Source of the DNA: Gyrodactylus bullatarudis
Taxonomy: Eukaryota; Platyhelminthes; Monogenea; Gyrodactylidea; Gyrodactylidae
DNA length: 64,000 nt
Assembly (NCBI GenBank): GCA_012064415.1
Contig: SSNU01000024.1
Coordinates: 187,812 to 251,811 of the forward strand
Direction of reading: 5' to 3'
Shown here: one piece after another, positions 33,508 through 47,104 of the stretch
Layout of the letters: each line of letters opens with the position of its first letter
Numbering within the stretch: the first letter of the stretch is position 1
Made by a program: the position numbers and the translations under genes
The notes under the pieces: model-generated
Told to the model about the DNA's origin: nothing
The model's input: only the letters and a program-made list of their open reading frames with translations
The model's database searches: none

Positions 33508-36219
33508 CATTTGTCTTTTTGCATCAGAGTGCAATGTCCCAATAATGAACTCTTGAAACGTCATTTTTATTCATTTGCAAAACTACTCTCGAGTAAAAAG
33601 ATGAAAATAATTTGAATGAAGTTGTAGGAAATAGAAAAATGAATGATTTGAGGTCAAATATACCCACAAAAAATTGGGGATTGTATTCCCAATAAACACG
33701 CACACACACGCACCCACATCGTTTAATCTATCAAACACAAGTTACAAAAAATATACAAGATAATTGTTCAATTTATTCCAAAACAGTGAGAGAGAGAGAG
33801 AGTATGTAGCCAATAAAAATTGATTTTTCAGCAGAAAATTCTCTACCCAAAAAAGAGATATGAATGAAAAATAATGGGAAAATATTTAAGAACTGACTCG
33901 CCCACCGACAAACTCCATGAGTGAAGTAGGATAAGGGATGTTAATGGTGGTGGTGGGAGTGTATTTCTTATTCCCAGTTAAGTTTCTCATTTGAATATGC
34001 TGCTCCTTCGTCTTCTATGGGGACAAATTAATTTGCGCAGATATGAATAATTCCATTGATTTTCTTTACCTCTCCCACTAAAAGTGGTCTAGTTGAGAAG
34101 AACTACAATTCCCCCCAAATAATAATGATACTGTGATAGAATAATAATCATTTTTATAAAGATTAAAATTCATTTTGTCATGTTATTTTATTGATTGAGA
34201 ATCGCGGAATTAAGAGTGGTAAACTTGTCCCCTTTTCTGAAACATTTGCATTGCACATGCGTGTGTGTGTGTGCATCTGAAGAGTTCAAGTCCATTCCAA
34301 CCAATCAGATTGCAGATGTGATCTTATTGGCCAATAATAATAATGTACTGTAATCGATATTCTCGAATGGATTCACTCTTCTGTATTACTGATCAATGGA
34401 TATTGTTTTTCTTTCTTTTCAATACATAATAAAGTATTAGATTTGTATTCTTTTTTTGTGTGTGTAGCACTTCTCCGAGAAGAAGGAATAAATCATTAAT
34501 CAATTTTTGGCCAGAATAAACTCCCAGTGTAGTAAAGATGGGAATTTGATTGAAGAGGGATATTTTAAATTGTTTATCCCACAGTCTATCTAACTGTTGA
34601 ATCTAATCTGTGGTAGAAGCCATGACCATTTTCTCATTATAAAACCATTTCTATTAATCGAAAGGATTAAAATTGCCGAAACATGTGTGGGTAATAATAA
34701 TTTTGTGATTCATTCATTTATTACGAGGGGAAACCACGTTGTGAAATCTGATTGGTTCCCATTTCATGTAAGGAAACTCTCGTTAACATGATCAAGAATT
34801 GAAATCACTTTTGAAAGAAAACTATGCATGTGTTAGAATCAGAAACAAGTTGTTGTCCTTATAATCGACTTATTCATCTCTCTTGTAGAAATACACAGGC
34901 GAATAAAATACATGATAATTACATACATTACTACTATACCATAGACTGCCTATTCACTCTACCTAGATAAAGAGAAAGGTAAACGAAGATCTAGGTCTTG
35001 TGGAACTTGAGAACATTTGGGACATTGTACTTCTAAAAAACAATACAAGTCAAAGAAAAGGGAGTGGGGAGGTTGGCAATCTTGACTAAAAGGAGTTTCG
35101 ATTAGCCTCTTGAAAGGCTACTTTCCTACTAAAAGGTTGTTTACACTACATTTTCTTCTAAACATCCATTTGCTCTTGTCCAAAATTAAGGGTGCAATAT
35201 CATAAAGAGAATATCTTCTGTGTATTAAAAAAAATGATTCACACTCTACACAGTGTGTGTACACAGACAGCCCTAGTAGGCTCACTCACTACATTGCTAT
35301 ATTGCTCGTTCTATCAAGTATACAATGCATGGCGTCGTGGCATTTTGAACAAGTGAGTGGAGAAACATACAGATAGAGAGAGTGGGTTGTGTTGGTAGTG
35401 TAGTTTAGTGTAGTGTATGAGAATGTAATCTAGTAAGGCCTGTAATCATTCTCAGGTTGAACTTGTTTTCTCTACTACACATACAGTTTGTTCATGAGAA
35501 CAGCAGCAGCAGCCTTACGAGGTCAGGAAACTCTCTCTCTCTTATCATCTTGTTGATCGAAATACAAAGTCAGATCAATAAAAGTTTGAATGAGAGTAAA
35601 ACTGTATCACCTACGCATTCATTCACTTTTTTGTCTTTAATTATTTAAATCTACATGAATGAATGAGGGGAAACTTTTTGTCCGATCGATAGAATTTCAA
35701 GTTTATGTGGGTGTTTTACTTTACTCTGCTTTACTTCTTCTTCTATGGATGAAGGTTCCGCAAGTCTTTCAAGTGACCTTGTTTTATTAACTATCAAGTA
35801 TCAATTGTATTATTATTATTATTTAATGATCCTTAACTGAACATTTCTTTTCTAATCAATTGAGAGAAATAGAATTGGTCTCACCCCCATTGTATGAAAA
35901 GATTACAACATAAGAATAAGGAATCATTTAATGGTTAAAATGGTCTCAACTTTTGCATTACTATCTGAGAAAATCTATAGTAGTAAGTTAATTTTACTAC
36001 AGATTCATTCAGATTTTATTTCATTCTTAATTCGACTTTCAATCTTAACAAAACTACAAAATTTTTTAATCAAATTCAATTTCTTGTCATTAGAATTCAG
36101 TTTATTTGAAAAAACAAGCTTCCATTCCCCTCTTCCTGTTCTATACCGGATATGGCGATTTATCTGGTGACTGTCTGTAAAGAATAAGAACAGTATTACA
36201 CAAAAGGATAAGAGAAAGA
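33508..36219. other. 2.7-kb intergenic stretch, simple repeats only
   Basis: Short (GA)n near 33787 and (GT)n near 34260 plus AT-rich low-complexity DNA. I found no supportable exon or RNA gene. It separates CAP-like copies 4 and 5. Confidence 0.45.
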
Positions 36220-37003
36220 TCAAGATGATGTCAAACCCTTGCTAATAAAGAAGGGGGGACAGAGACAAGCCTTCCTTTATGCAATCTTTATTTAGTCAGA
36301 GACCATAAAGATAAAGTACAGTGGGTAATGAGATGACTCACCTAAAGTTGAATAGACAAAGAGTCATGAACTGATCTTTTTCCTTTGGGAAGCAACTCCT
36401 GGTTGCACAGCCAACCTGAACTGACTTACTAGAGACCGATTGAATTAGGGACAGCATACTAGCCCTCTGGTTTTCATTGTAGTGTTTAGCTTGGCGTAGC
36501 AATATTTGTTTTATTCTGAAATAGGTAAAGAGACTATTTTTATTAAAAACATTGTTTAATTCGGTAATATTCAGAGAGGAATTAAATAAAAATAGAAATC
36601 ACTCTTGGGATCCATCATGGAACCAGACAGCCTGACCTCTGTTATCTTCTGGTGCAAGGCTGGCATAGGCTGGCTGACAACTCTTGACATGATTGGCTGC
36701 TTCTTTCTGGTATTCCTTGTTGATTTTGAGCGCCTTCAAGGCTTTCTTTGGCTTCGGGAGACCTTCAACTTGCCCGTTTGTCAAGTTGGCTCGAAATTCA
36801 TTGATTATCTCTTCAACTGACTGTTCCAGGATAACATTAGAGTTTTCAATGTCCCTTTCAACATCATTGGTCATTTCGTTGGATGGAATTGCAGTAGTGG
36901 TTTTTCCCCGGCGTAAGATGCGATTAATAAAGTCCTTGATGCCTCCGTGAGCAGTCAGAATGAGGAAGGCCGCTAGGAAAGAATAAATTGAAACAATTCT
37001 CAT
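36220..37003 (-). CDS. Secreted CAP-like protein, array copy 5
   Basis: Exons 36603-37003, 36342-36515 and a 22-nt exon 36220-36241 give 198 residues. The signal peptide region (SIYSFLAAFLILTAHG) is followed by a Thr/Asn-rich spacer, VEEIINEFRANLTNGQ, PKPKKALKAL, a helix to VKSCQPAY, and DNRGQAVWFHDG. Exon 2 has LIQSVSSKSVQVGCATRSC and FMTLCLFNF. The intron position after the GSQE block is the same as in the other copies. The last tiny exon is inferred from splice sites and frame. The gene begins 31-37 bp after a TATAAAG. Confidence 0.6.
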
Positions 37004-37033
37004 CTCTCTTTACTCATTTTCAAAGGAATTTCC

Positions 37034-37040
37034 CTTTATA
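37034..37040 (-). promoter_or_regulatory. TATA box of CAP-like copy 5
   Basis: TATAAAG on the minus strand lies 31-37 bp before the ATG at 37003. Confidence 0.45.
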
Positions 37041-38333
37041 CTTGTCTTAGTAGTAACTACGCAAAAGTGCTCAATCATTTTTAATGTTGGGTTTATTTTT
37101 GGCAATTCATTCCTTTTTTTACATTTTTTTTACCAAGAAAAAGGACTACTTTTGAGTAAACTTTGAAAATTTTCAATAGAGCTAAACAAACAAAACAAAG
37201 TGATTAATTGAAATAAAAGTAGAGAGTAAAATCATGGAATGCATCCATCTACTTCTATATGCTATGCAATTCTAATACGAAACATTACGTATATGATGAG
37301 TATGAGTGCGTTTCAAATTCAATGAACAACAATGTCACATAGAATTCTAACCTTTATCATACTGACTCTTTTTATTTAATACTTTTACTCTAGTATAGCC
37401 TACAAAATTCCAGCATTGGGGTCAACCAAACTGTGTTTGAGCATTAAGAGTAACTGACATTCAATCTATTATACTTGGTAGTTACTTAGTTTTTAATCAT
37501 GATCAACATTGTATTTGTACTCTAAGAAAAAATGCAGGTGTTTTGTCAACTCAACATGGGAAGTGGGCACTTTTTTAACAGGAAAGAGTTAGTAGTAGAT
37601 TGGCTCCAGTTTTATTAATTCTACATTGATTCAGTTAATTCAACGCCCACAAAGAGTGCCCAACACTTTTATTACCCCTTTTAGTCCAATGTTAACAGAA
37701 AACAGAGCAAATTTTTCAAATAAAAATAAATTTTAATTATAAATGGTCGTTTTAATTTTTAATAAAAGATTTCTGATTTCTTTTGTTTTTGTTTCGAGAG
37801 AAATACATTACAAACGAATGGTGATATAAACTTAGGAGTTGATTAGTCAAGAGGTGAGAGAGACAAGTTGGCGTTTTGTGGTAATGTAACGACATTAAAA
37901 TTAGAAAAAGACACCAATTGGCAATACGTAAAATGATTGATTGTATCTTGTATTTTGAATTTGAGAGAAATGCAAACCTAATATGTGGATTTTAATTTTG
38001 GAAAATTTGATTACAAAAAGTACTCGACGATACCAAATGATGCATGTTTTTTGGTTGACGAGTTGGAACAAGATCCACAGACACAAACACAATTAAGAAC
38101 TGGCAGTACTGCAATACTTTTTCTGGGGTTGACCATTTTCGTCATTAGTTAAGTTAGTTAATTTCTTTAGTTATATAAAGGGAGGGGAGATAAAAGAGGC
38201 AAGATAAAGATGATAACAGGTGTGAAACGTAAAAAGATAAATTTTAAAAGTGGTTGAGTCTCATATTTTAATACTTTTGTGAGTTATTAAAAAAAATTTC
38301 ATGAGGAAGAACAGAAAAATCCAGACAAAGAGT
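37041..38333. other. Intergenic and tubulin 3' UTR
   Basis: No coding exon supported. The part near 38200-38333 is presumably the beta-tubulin 3' UTR. Confidence 0.4.
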
Positions 38334-39887
<1,554 letters not shown>

Positions 39888-40751
39888 ATTGTTATGATAT
39901 CACGAAATTGATTTGAACGAGGCTCTTAAAAGTAATGAAATATGAAAAGTGCCGACTAAAACAAAAATATCTTGATTATCTTAATTTTGTTTTATATTTT
40001 ACGATATTCAAGATTGGAAACATTTTGAATTTGAGTTAAATAATTCAACTTAAATTAACTGAGTTATGCGTTCGGTGGATTTTTGAAATTTTGCTCCTTT
40101 CAAGAGGAAAAAATACAGTCAAACAATTTAATCTTTATTAATGATAATAATAATTTTTAAGATACAGTCGTATATCAAAGGTAATTCGTTTGTTAATTCT
40201 GTAGAATTCGGAATGATAACAAATTAAAACTATAAACCATTAAAATTAACATTTGATAGAATCTTCTCTTTTTGTCTTTAATATATGTATATAACTATTG
40301 TGTACAACAACAATAATTCAGGAATCAAAATAAAATTTGTAGAATAAACTAAATGTTTTGTTGTAACCAGTTGGGGAATGCATCTTCGTTTTCTCGGTTT
40401 TTGTTTGTGCTCTTTCGAAACAATGAAGAATTCATCATCATCATTCAATAGTTAACAAGTTCCAAATAAATAAACATAATTTTTGTTCTTTTTCGTTGTA
40501 ATTAATAAAACATTGTTCATTGTGGAATGCTTTGGTATATCACATGTTTTTTTTCTCTTTTTTGAGGAAATTTGCCTTTAAATCAAAGATGTATGGATTA
40601 TCGATGAGTGCTTTTAGTGAGTAATTGTGTTTTTTTCTGTATTGGACGGCTATTAGTTTTTCTTCTATCTTCTCCAATAGATTGAATAAATACGCGGTTT
40701 TTATATGGATTTGTGTGTGTGTGTGTGTGTCGTTGAAATGCACTGAGATCT
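39888..40751. other. Intergenic, tubulin promoter and UNC-18 3' UTR
   Basis: No coding exon found. A (TG)n tract lies near 40712-40730. Confidence 0.45.
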
Positions 40752-43335
40752 TTAGACATTTTCAGGTCCACCAAAGGAAACCTTGGAGTTGGTGTTATCC
40801 TCGGTGTTCTTCGGGGCTGAAAGGGATTCCAAGTCATTCATGTAGGTTAGGGGAACTGTCATGTGAGTAGAGCCGAGAATGATGTCCCAGTTTTTGCCAA
40901 CTGTCGTGTTAATAACCTCGTAGGCGACTCTCATCTCGGAGTAGGACATGCCGCCTATTATGAAAAAGATTAAACGTGGGCCAGTTCTGGTCTGTTGGTT
41001 CTTGTCCTTGTGCCATTGTCCGTAGCGGGCAGAGATTGGGCCGCCAGCACCACTGCGTCCGCCGACTCCTTTGACAGGTCCACTGCCAAAGAATGGAAAG
41101 GTCTTTGAGTCGAGACGATCCTCACAGGTATCCTCGATAATGTCCTTGAGGTAGGGAATCCAACGAGACTGCTGATACTGATATTCCTGGCTGCGTTCCC
41201 TTCGATTTGTCGTCAAATACGGCTGGGTTGGCTTCCTTCTCCCAATGCCCTAAAACAAACAAAGAATAAGCAAATTAAGAAATCGAGAGTTAAGCTAAAG
41301 TTCATGCACACAGCAAAGAAGACGTTCAAATCAGATTTTTTGCAAAAACTTTTGATGTTTCATTGAAGAATAGCAAACTTATCCCAGCGTACAAGTTGGG
41401 ATTGGATTCTCTGGAAAGTTGAAATTTTCAATGAGGAAGGAAGCATTAGATTTGTTTTAATTAGGCTGATAAATCAGGGAGTAGGAGTCAACGTACAGCT
41501 TCCAATAAAAGTGGCTGGGATTCATCTTCATCCTCCTCATTAGAAGAAGATGAAGCCAGTCTCTGATTGATTAATTAAATTAACATAAAAGTCATTTGAA
41601 TTATATAAAGTAAATTGTAGAATTGTGAAAATTGTAGAATCAGTGGAAAGAAAGTGTGAAAACGTGGCCTTACCACTTACTACAATGAGAGACTTTCGCT
41701 TTGACTTTGGATGGATAATAGGGGGGAAAGAAAGAGAAGGAATTGTTTTTTTATACCATAATCTCAAGAGAGTGTACAAGACAAGAATGGAATACTCACT
41801 GAGGACTGTTCCTGAATGACAGGGACGCCTAGATTCATCAGGTTCTTGATGAGAACAGCATGCTCCTGGGGTATTTCCCCACTCTTGACCAACTTCAATA
41901 GGTTTTCCTCTGAAATGCCGCCCTTGTGTATAACGTAGAGGGCAATTATCCTCATCTTGTCGTACATGTTGACAGTCTTGTCAATGAGCAAGGGAACAAT
42001 GGCTCTCATGTGGTCTTTGACCTTTTCCCCCTCAGAATCTGTGCCCATGGCCAGGTCCTGTTCAACTCTGCATAGTTTATTTGCATAATTCTGGTACTTC
42101 ATCATACACTCTTCCGCAAGGTGAAAGTGCGTAGAGTAGCAGTTGATTTCTTTCTGGTATTGCGGCATCTTCTTCAGCATCATACTCAGGTCACGAATGG
42201 AGGTTTTGCCACCCTCTTGTTGGCCACTGCCAGCTCCCATTCGTTTGTCTTCAGCGAATTGTTTCAACTTGGTACTAACCAGCTGGGTGACTACAGCAAT
42301 ATGCTGATGGCGAATCTCATTCCACAAATCATCGGACTCATCGAGAATGACTTCTTTCTCGCGTTCCTGAGCACCAGACGTATTCAAATAGCGATAGACA
42401 TCGTTTTTAATCTCCAACAAATCATAGGCCATGGCCTGAAATGTTAACTCGTGGAGTATCGGAGTGATTGGATCAAAGCCTCGATCGAGAATTATCAACT
42501 GACTGCGATCCTTCATGGGTCCTTCGCCCATCTGTGGGTCATCAGCTTTGTAGGCGTCAAGTTTTTGTTGAACCAACTGGGCAAACTCTGTGTTTCTTTC
42601 GAAGGATGCACGAAAACGAATTGGTGGATACTCCCCGAGGGTTGCACACAGAGTTGACAGCTGCTCAGCAATTTTTTCGAAATGCTGCGACTGAAGGTTA
42701 TTGCGCCCCGAAGCAAAGAAATCCTGGAATGTTTCCTGTGAATCAAGGGAGAAAATGCGACTTTCCACTGGCAAAAAGGAAATGTTAATCTCCTTGATGG
42801 TTTTGATGAAAATGGCCGAGTTAGACTGGCATAGCTTATTGAACATTTCATCAGGACAGGCATGCGTGAAAAATACATGGGCTGCTTTGTATTGAGATTT
42901 TGATCCCTAAACAAAATTGATAATATAGAAAATGATAGAGACATTAGTAGTTAATGATGAGAGGTAAATGTGGAAATCTTGGCAAAAGAAACACACTCAC
43001 TTGAAAATCAGTCATAAGAGCCTGAAGGGATTTCTCACAGGGAGTAATCAAGTAGATTGCTTCAATAGGCAAGATTTCTCTTCTCTTTGAAATATCTTCA
43101 ACAACTAAAATGGGAACAAATTGAGAAAAGTCATAGAACATACGAGTAATTCCCTCAGTCATAATCTCATGCATTTTACAACACGAGGAAACAATTCTTG
43201 TGCTCAACTGGTCTAAAACAAGAACTTTCCACTCTCCGGGTTTCTTGAGAGGTAAGAGAACCTCGTTCATAATTTCTAAAAGAGGTTAAAAGTTAACTGG
43301 AGCTCACTTTTGAGAACGGACTGCTTTAAGGTCAT
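40752..43335 (-). CDS. STXBP1: Munc18-1/UNC-18 (Sec1/Munc18 family)
   Basis: Exons 43308-43335, 43144-43275, 43001-43104, 41800-42906, 41497-41562 and 40752-41249 give 644 residues, with phases and total length consistent. Landmarks are [77 protein letters not shown] and a C-terminal SARYGQWH...RLIFFIIGG. This is the syntaxin-binding protein that clamps closed syntaxin and templates SNARE assembly in neurotransmitter release. The intron 43105-43143 is only 39 nt, a whole number of codons without a stop. The 66-nt exon encodes an acidic Ser-rich loop ([12 protein letters not shown]). The first exon is 28 nt and its ATG is the only plausible start. Confidence 0.95.
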
Positions 43336-43492
43336 TTTTATTTTCAAAGAGTTTGAAAAACTGCCAAATAATATGAATGTTAAAAAGGCGTGATTAAAAA
43401 TCGAGTCGTTGAATTAGAGCCAGAGCTTGTTATGCTAGGTGCAGGATATGGATTTAATTAGGTTTATCTACGTCGTCTAAGAACTGTCTGTT

Positions 43493-44155
43493 ATGCAAAT
43501 TAGAATAGACAATGATATTATCCATTTTATCCTTGTACTGGTAATCATACCTATTCAAATTATATTCCTACACTACTACAAGTCAGATGGAAGCAGACAG
43601 CATACAGAAAACAAATCAGACGCTTCTCTTTTCATTCAAGTTTTCTATCAGCTACGTTACTACGCATATCAGGCATATTCCTACCTGGATGATTCTACAT
43701 TGATAAATTCCAACGGTCCCCCACCATTGAATTCACCACGACAGATTTTCACTAAGCCCGACGGACTTTTCGGTTCTAGTAACCAAATCCGAATTGAACG
43801 GCACAACATTATGTATCACGTGGGAATGGTAGTCAACGTTGAATTTAACAACAAGTTGGGAGTCATCCTCGGCTGGGACTATCAAATGCAGGCGGATAAG
43901 CATTGGGTTCAGTTAAATCATCAGGTTCTTGACAATGAACCAAAGAAATTCATCACCAGCCCATTTTATCGGGTCTACATTTTTGATTTAGCTGATTCGG
44001 TGTATCTTCCCGAGGGGAAGATTAAACCAGCCAGTGCAGACTCTGTTGGTAGGCCAGATGAGTATTTGTCTCGGATATCTGATTATTTCGAATTCTTTGA
44101 CGGGAGCATTTTCATTCCACAAAAGTGGCTTAGAAAAATTTATCCCTTTGGATAA
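43493..44155 (+). CDS. Membrane-anchored YccV/HspQ-domain protein
   Basis: This is an intronless frame of 220 codons. An N-terminal hydrophobic helix (HFILVLVIIPIQIIFLHYY) is followed by a linker. A YccV-like (hemimethylated-DNA-binding/HspQ) domain then lies at residues about 105-190: YHVGMVVNVEFNNKLGVILG, HWVQLNHQ, PFYRVYIFD and YLPEGKI. In animals this domain is best known at the C-terminus of FBXO21. In bacteria it modulates Lon proteolysis (HspQ). A standalone, membrane-tethered version is less familiar, and its partner is unknown. It is divergently arranged from UNC-18, with about 160 bp between starts. Confidence 0.75.
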   Translation: MQIRIDNDIIHFILVLVIIPIQIIFLHYYKSDGSRQHTENKSDASLFIQVFYQLRYYAYQAYSYLDDSTLINSNGPPPLNSPRQIFTKPDGLFGSSNQIRIERHNIMYHVGMVVNVEFNNKLGVILGWDYQMQADKHWVQLNHQVLDNEPKKFITSPFYRVYIFDLADSVYLPEGKIKPASADSVGRPDEYLSRISDYFEFFDGSIFIPQKWLRKIYPFG

Positions 44156-44310
44156 AAGACGAATTATTATTTTACTATCATCTGCAATATTGAAATATAC
44201 AATTTTACTACTATTTTTTAGTGGAATAGATGAATTTTTTTATCTTCTCCCCCAGAGTCGCCTCTTCAAAGTCTGTCAACTAAACCAGCTTTTTTTGTTT
44301 TCTTCTTTAG

Positions 44311-44979
44311 CAGAAACTGATAGTATTTATCGTCGTATTCATAGCTACGCCACTGGTGAGTCATGAGGATCCTGGCGTTAAGCCTTATTGCCCCTTCTTT
44401 GATAATCGAGCAGTGGAAGCCCAGCCTGACCTGAGCAATTGCACCTGGTTCAAAGAGGAGAGCTGCTGTCGTGACAATGAGCTGAGGATCACCTTCCAGA
44501 AGATGAAACCGCTCCAGGGAGCTTCGCCAGACTGTGTTAAATACCTCAATTATCTCATGTGTTATATTTGCTCCCCGAAGCAGTATCTCTTCTACGTTGA
44601 TCAGACGCTAAGTGTGAGGAAAACGAGTGTCGTCTCCTTCCTGTTGTACTCATAATTTTCTGTAGAGATTTTCATGAATAATGCTGTACCGTTGTATTTT
44701 TTTATGTAGGTTTGTGAGTCGTTTTGTAACAAAATCTACTCAGTCTGCGGTCTGGTGACACTCAAGGGGTCAGTCCTCCAGGACATTTACATGAACGGCA
44801 GTGACTTTTGCTCCAGTAGAAACTTTAGAGTCATCTCTGGGGAAGATGCTAAGAAGATGGATCAGAAGAACTGCTTCCATCTCGATAAGGAGCATCTTCT
44901 TAACTCGTTCACTCCATATGAACCATTCCTTGTCAATGTTCCATTCTTGATGGGCATTTGGCTCATCTCTTTGGCCTAG
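44311..44979 (+). CDS. Folate-receptor-like, GPI-anchored secreted protein
   Basis: Two exons are clear, 44311-44613 and 44710-44979; a short upstream exon with the ATG is not identified. The frame begins inside a signal peptide (KLIVFIVVFIATPLV). It then has a cysteine-rich domain with WFKEESCCRDNE, CVKYLNYLMCYICSPKQ and CESFCNKIYSVC, the spacing of the folate receptor/HHIP-N family (PF03024). It ends in a hydrophobic tail (FLVNVPFLMGIWLISLA), as for GPI attachment. Family members bind folate, riboflavin or Hedgehog-type ligands; the ligand here is unknown. It follows the YccV-domain gene on the same strand. Confidence 0.65.
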
Positions 44980-45093
44980 ATAGTCTATATTAGATAATGT
45001 ACAATAAATTTGTGAATAAATAATACAGTTTTATTTCATTCTTATAGATGGTTGATTCCCTCAGAATGCGTGTGAGTGAGTGAGAATAGGGGG

Positions 45094-45501
45094 CTAGATA
45101 AAAGTTTCCAGTTCGGATAGAATATCTCCAATTATCCTTGGAATGTGATCCTTAACAAAGTGGAGGGGTATCGAAGCACCTTCCTCGTATCCCATAGACT
45201 TCCATGAGACACAGGGATCTGTGGTAATGGTAATGTCAGAGTCTTGACCCAGTCTGCATACTATCGAGTAGGTCTTGAGGGCTCTTTTGGCCTTGATCTC
45301 AAAAACACTGGAATACGAGGTGGGAAATATCAACTGGCAATTCCCCAGGTCCCTAACCATCTTGTGGATTTCAGTTCTTAGTTCGTGGAAATCAGAACCT
45401 GGATAGGCCTTGTAGATGGCAATTTTGGCCTTTTCGGCTTGTCTAACTCTAGAGACTTCATCGGCATAGTCCAACCGGAGGAGATTGAGTTCTTCACTAG
45501 C
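45094..45501 (-). CDS. Unrecognised soluble protein, C-terminal exon
   Basis: An acceptor at 45502 opens a frame of 135 residues ending in SELETFI. The exon begins ASEELNLLRLDYADEV, continues as a charged helix (RQAEKAKIAIYKAYPG) and then a strand-rich part (FEIKAKRALKTYSIVCRLG). An initiating exon could be a few codons at about 45590 (MNKKF with a GTAAAA donor), but this is not secure. The fold may be a small alpha/beta domain preceded by a coiled coil. I do not recognise the family. It is convergent with the folate-receptor-like gene. Confidence 0.5.
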   Translation of the reverse strand, partial: ASEELNLLRLDYADEVSRVRQAEKAKIAIYKAYPGSDFHELRTEIHKMVRDLGNCQLIFPTSYSSVFEIKAKRALKTYSIVCRLGQDSDITITTDPCVSWKSMGYEEGASIPLHFVKDHIPRIIGDILSELETFI

Positions 45502-45853
45502 CTAAATAAAGGGTCACTTGTTAACTCTGGACAAAATTCAGATGGAAGAGTAAGAAGATAAAAGAATGGAGGGAGTATTTTACAAATTTTTTATTCATTA
45601 GATTCAAATACACTTGCTTTTTTGGGGATCGGTCGGTTGGTTGGTAGTCGGATGGTATCTCTTTAGTTAAAATGATAGATACAATAATAATGATAATGAA
45701 AAACTGTACAAAATGATTTCTAACGGTATGTTTGTGTTACTTGTTATTACTACATATTAGTTAACAGAGTAGGAGTTTTGCTTTCTTGTTGATTAAAAAA
45801 CAGATTAAACACTTATATAGTAATAAATATAAATAAGAGAAACATTCGAATCA

Positions 45854-46735
45854 TCATTTACAATAGGGACAGTAGTATGTGTCAGATTCAGCCTCCTGGG
45901 GCTTGCAGCCAATGCAGAGTTGATGGTACCATTTGGTGCAACGATCACATTGAATCCAGTCTACAGCAGCATCCTGGGGTTGTTTACAGGTTTTGGCTGA
46001 ACATTTTTCTGTCTCGTAATGGAACAAATCCCCGGTACCGTCACCGTCCTCTCGACGTTTTTTGTTGGAGACTTTAGGTTTATTTGAAGGAGTCTTCGCT
46101 ACAATGGATTTGCGGGGCTTTAGACTCTTCCTCGGCTCAATGTCACCAGACTCGCCAATTTTCGGTCGTTTCTTCATGGATTTTTTACGGTTGGAGGCAT
46201 TGGAACTGGAAACACTGACGTCATCATCGCCATCTTCACTCTCTGACTGCTTAGAGGAGGCTGCACTATGCGGAGAATCGGCCTGCTTCCTCTTTCCACC
46301 CGAGACAATGTCAACCTTGTACTTGAGGTCGGAATAAAACGGGCTGACTTCTTCTCCCGGCTTCAAATTGGCGCCGTTTATATGGCCAAAACAGACAATG
46401 TCCCCCTTGGTCAGGGAAATACCCCCGAGGACTCTCTTGTAGTTAATATAGGTTCCATTTAAACTGTGATCGTAGAGCATGAAACCGGAGCCCTTAGATG
46501 TTCTCTCGATGGTGGCATGATTCCTGGAAATCATTCTGTTGTTTATGCAACTCTCAATGATAAAGTCAGGCGGGAACTTTGAGTTGACACGGCCAATCTT
46601 GATTTCCCTCTTTGAAGGCTTCATTTCAATTCGCTTAGGCTGGAATCGTTCTGGCGGGAAGGAGGTATACTTGATGGATTTGTGTTTTTCTTGGTCCAAA
46701 TCTCCGACCCAAACCAAGGACAACGTGGATGCCAT
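45854..46735 (-). CDS. FHA-PHD protein, TCF19-like
   Basis: An intronless frame of 293 codons. The FHA domain lies at residues about 15-125, with IKIGRVNSKFPPDFIIE, the phosphothreonine-contact ISRNHATI and NGTYIN. A basic, Ser-rich nuclear linker follows. A PHD zinc finger lies at about 240-293 (CSAKTC..., DWIQCDRCTKWYHQLCIGC, YYCPYCK). N-terminal FHA plus C-terminal PHD is the architecture of TCF19, a nuclear reader of H3K4me3 linked to cell-cycle gene control. The PHD aromatic cage residue W-I-Q-C is present. Its start is about 370 bp from a divergent membrane-protein gene. Confidence 0.8.
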   Translation of the reverse strand: MASTLSLVWVGDLDQEKHKSIKYTSFPPERFQPKRIEMKPSKREIKIGRVNSKFPPDFIIESCINNRMISRNHATIERTSKGSGFMLYDHSLNGTYINYKRVLGGISLTKGDIVCFGHINGANLKPGEEVSPFYSDLKYKVDIVSGGKRKQADSPHSAASSKQSESEDGDDDVSVSSSNASNRKKSMKKRPKIGESGDIEPRKSLKPRKSIVAKTPSNKPKVSNKKRREDGDGTGDLFHYETEKCSAKTCKQPQDAAVDWIQCDRCTKWYHQLCIGCKPQEAESDTYYCPYCK

Positions 46736-47104
46736 TTAGATGATTTTTAAAAAGTCAACAAGTTTACCTCTTAGTGGAGAAAATAATAAACTGTTTTGGA
46801 AAGAATTTCAAAAATCAATGATCTATTGAACAGTCGCAAAAAGTCGAGTGAAAATAATCCAGAGATGATAAATAGCTGTTATTGACACGGAGAAATGAAA
46901 ATAAAAATTATTTCAAGGTCAAAAGTGATGTATCGAGCCTTTTACGGCCAGAGTTCCCGCTGTGATTCTATTGATGGATTTTAGCGATTCGAATTTCCCG
47001 TAGAAAAACAAATTTGTGTCGAGATTGAGATAAATTTGTTTAGCCCAGAGTAAAAGCGTATTTTCAAAAAGCTCAACGAATCGAAATTAATGGTTGGAAT
47101 TTAG
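46736..47104. promoter_or_regulatory. Shared intergenic region of divergent genes
   Basis: Only 369 bp separate the start codons of the TCF19-like gene (minus) and the membrane protein (plus), so it probably holds both promoters. No TATA box stands out. Confidence 0.4.
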
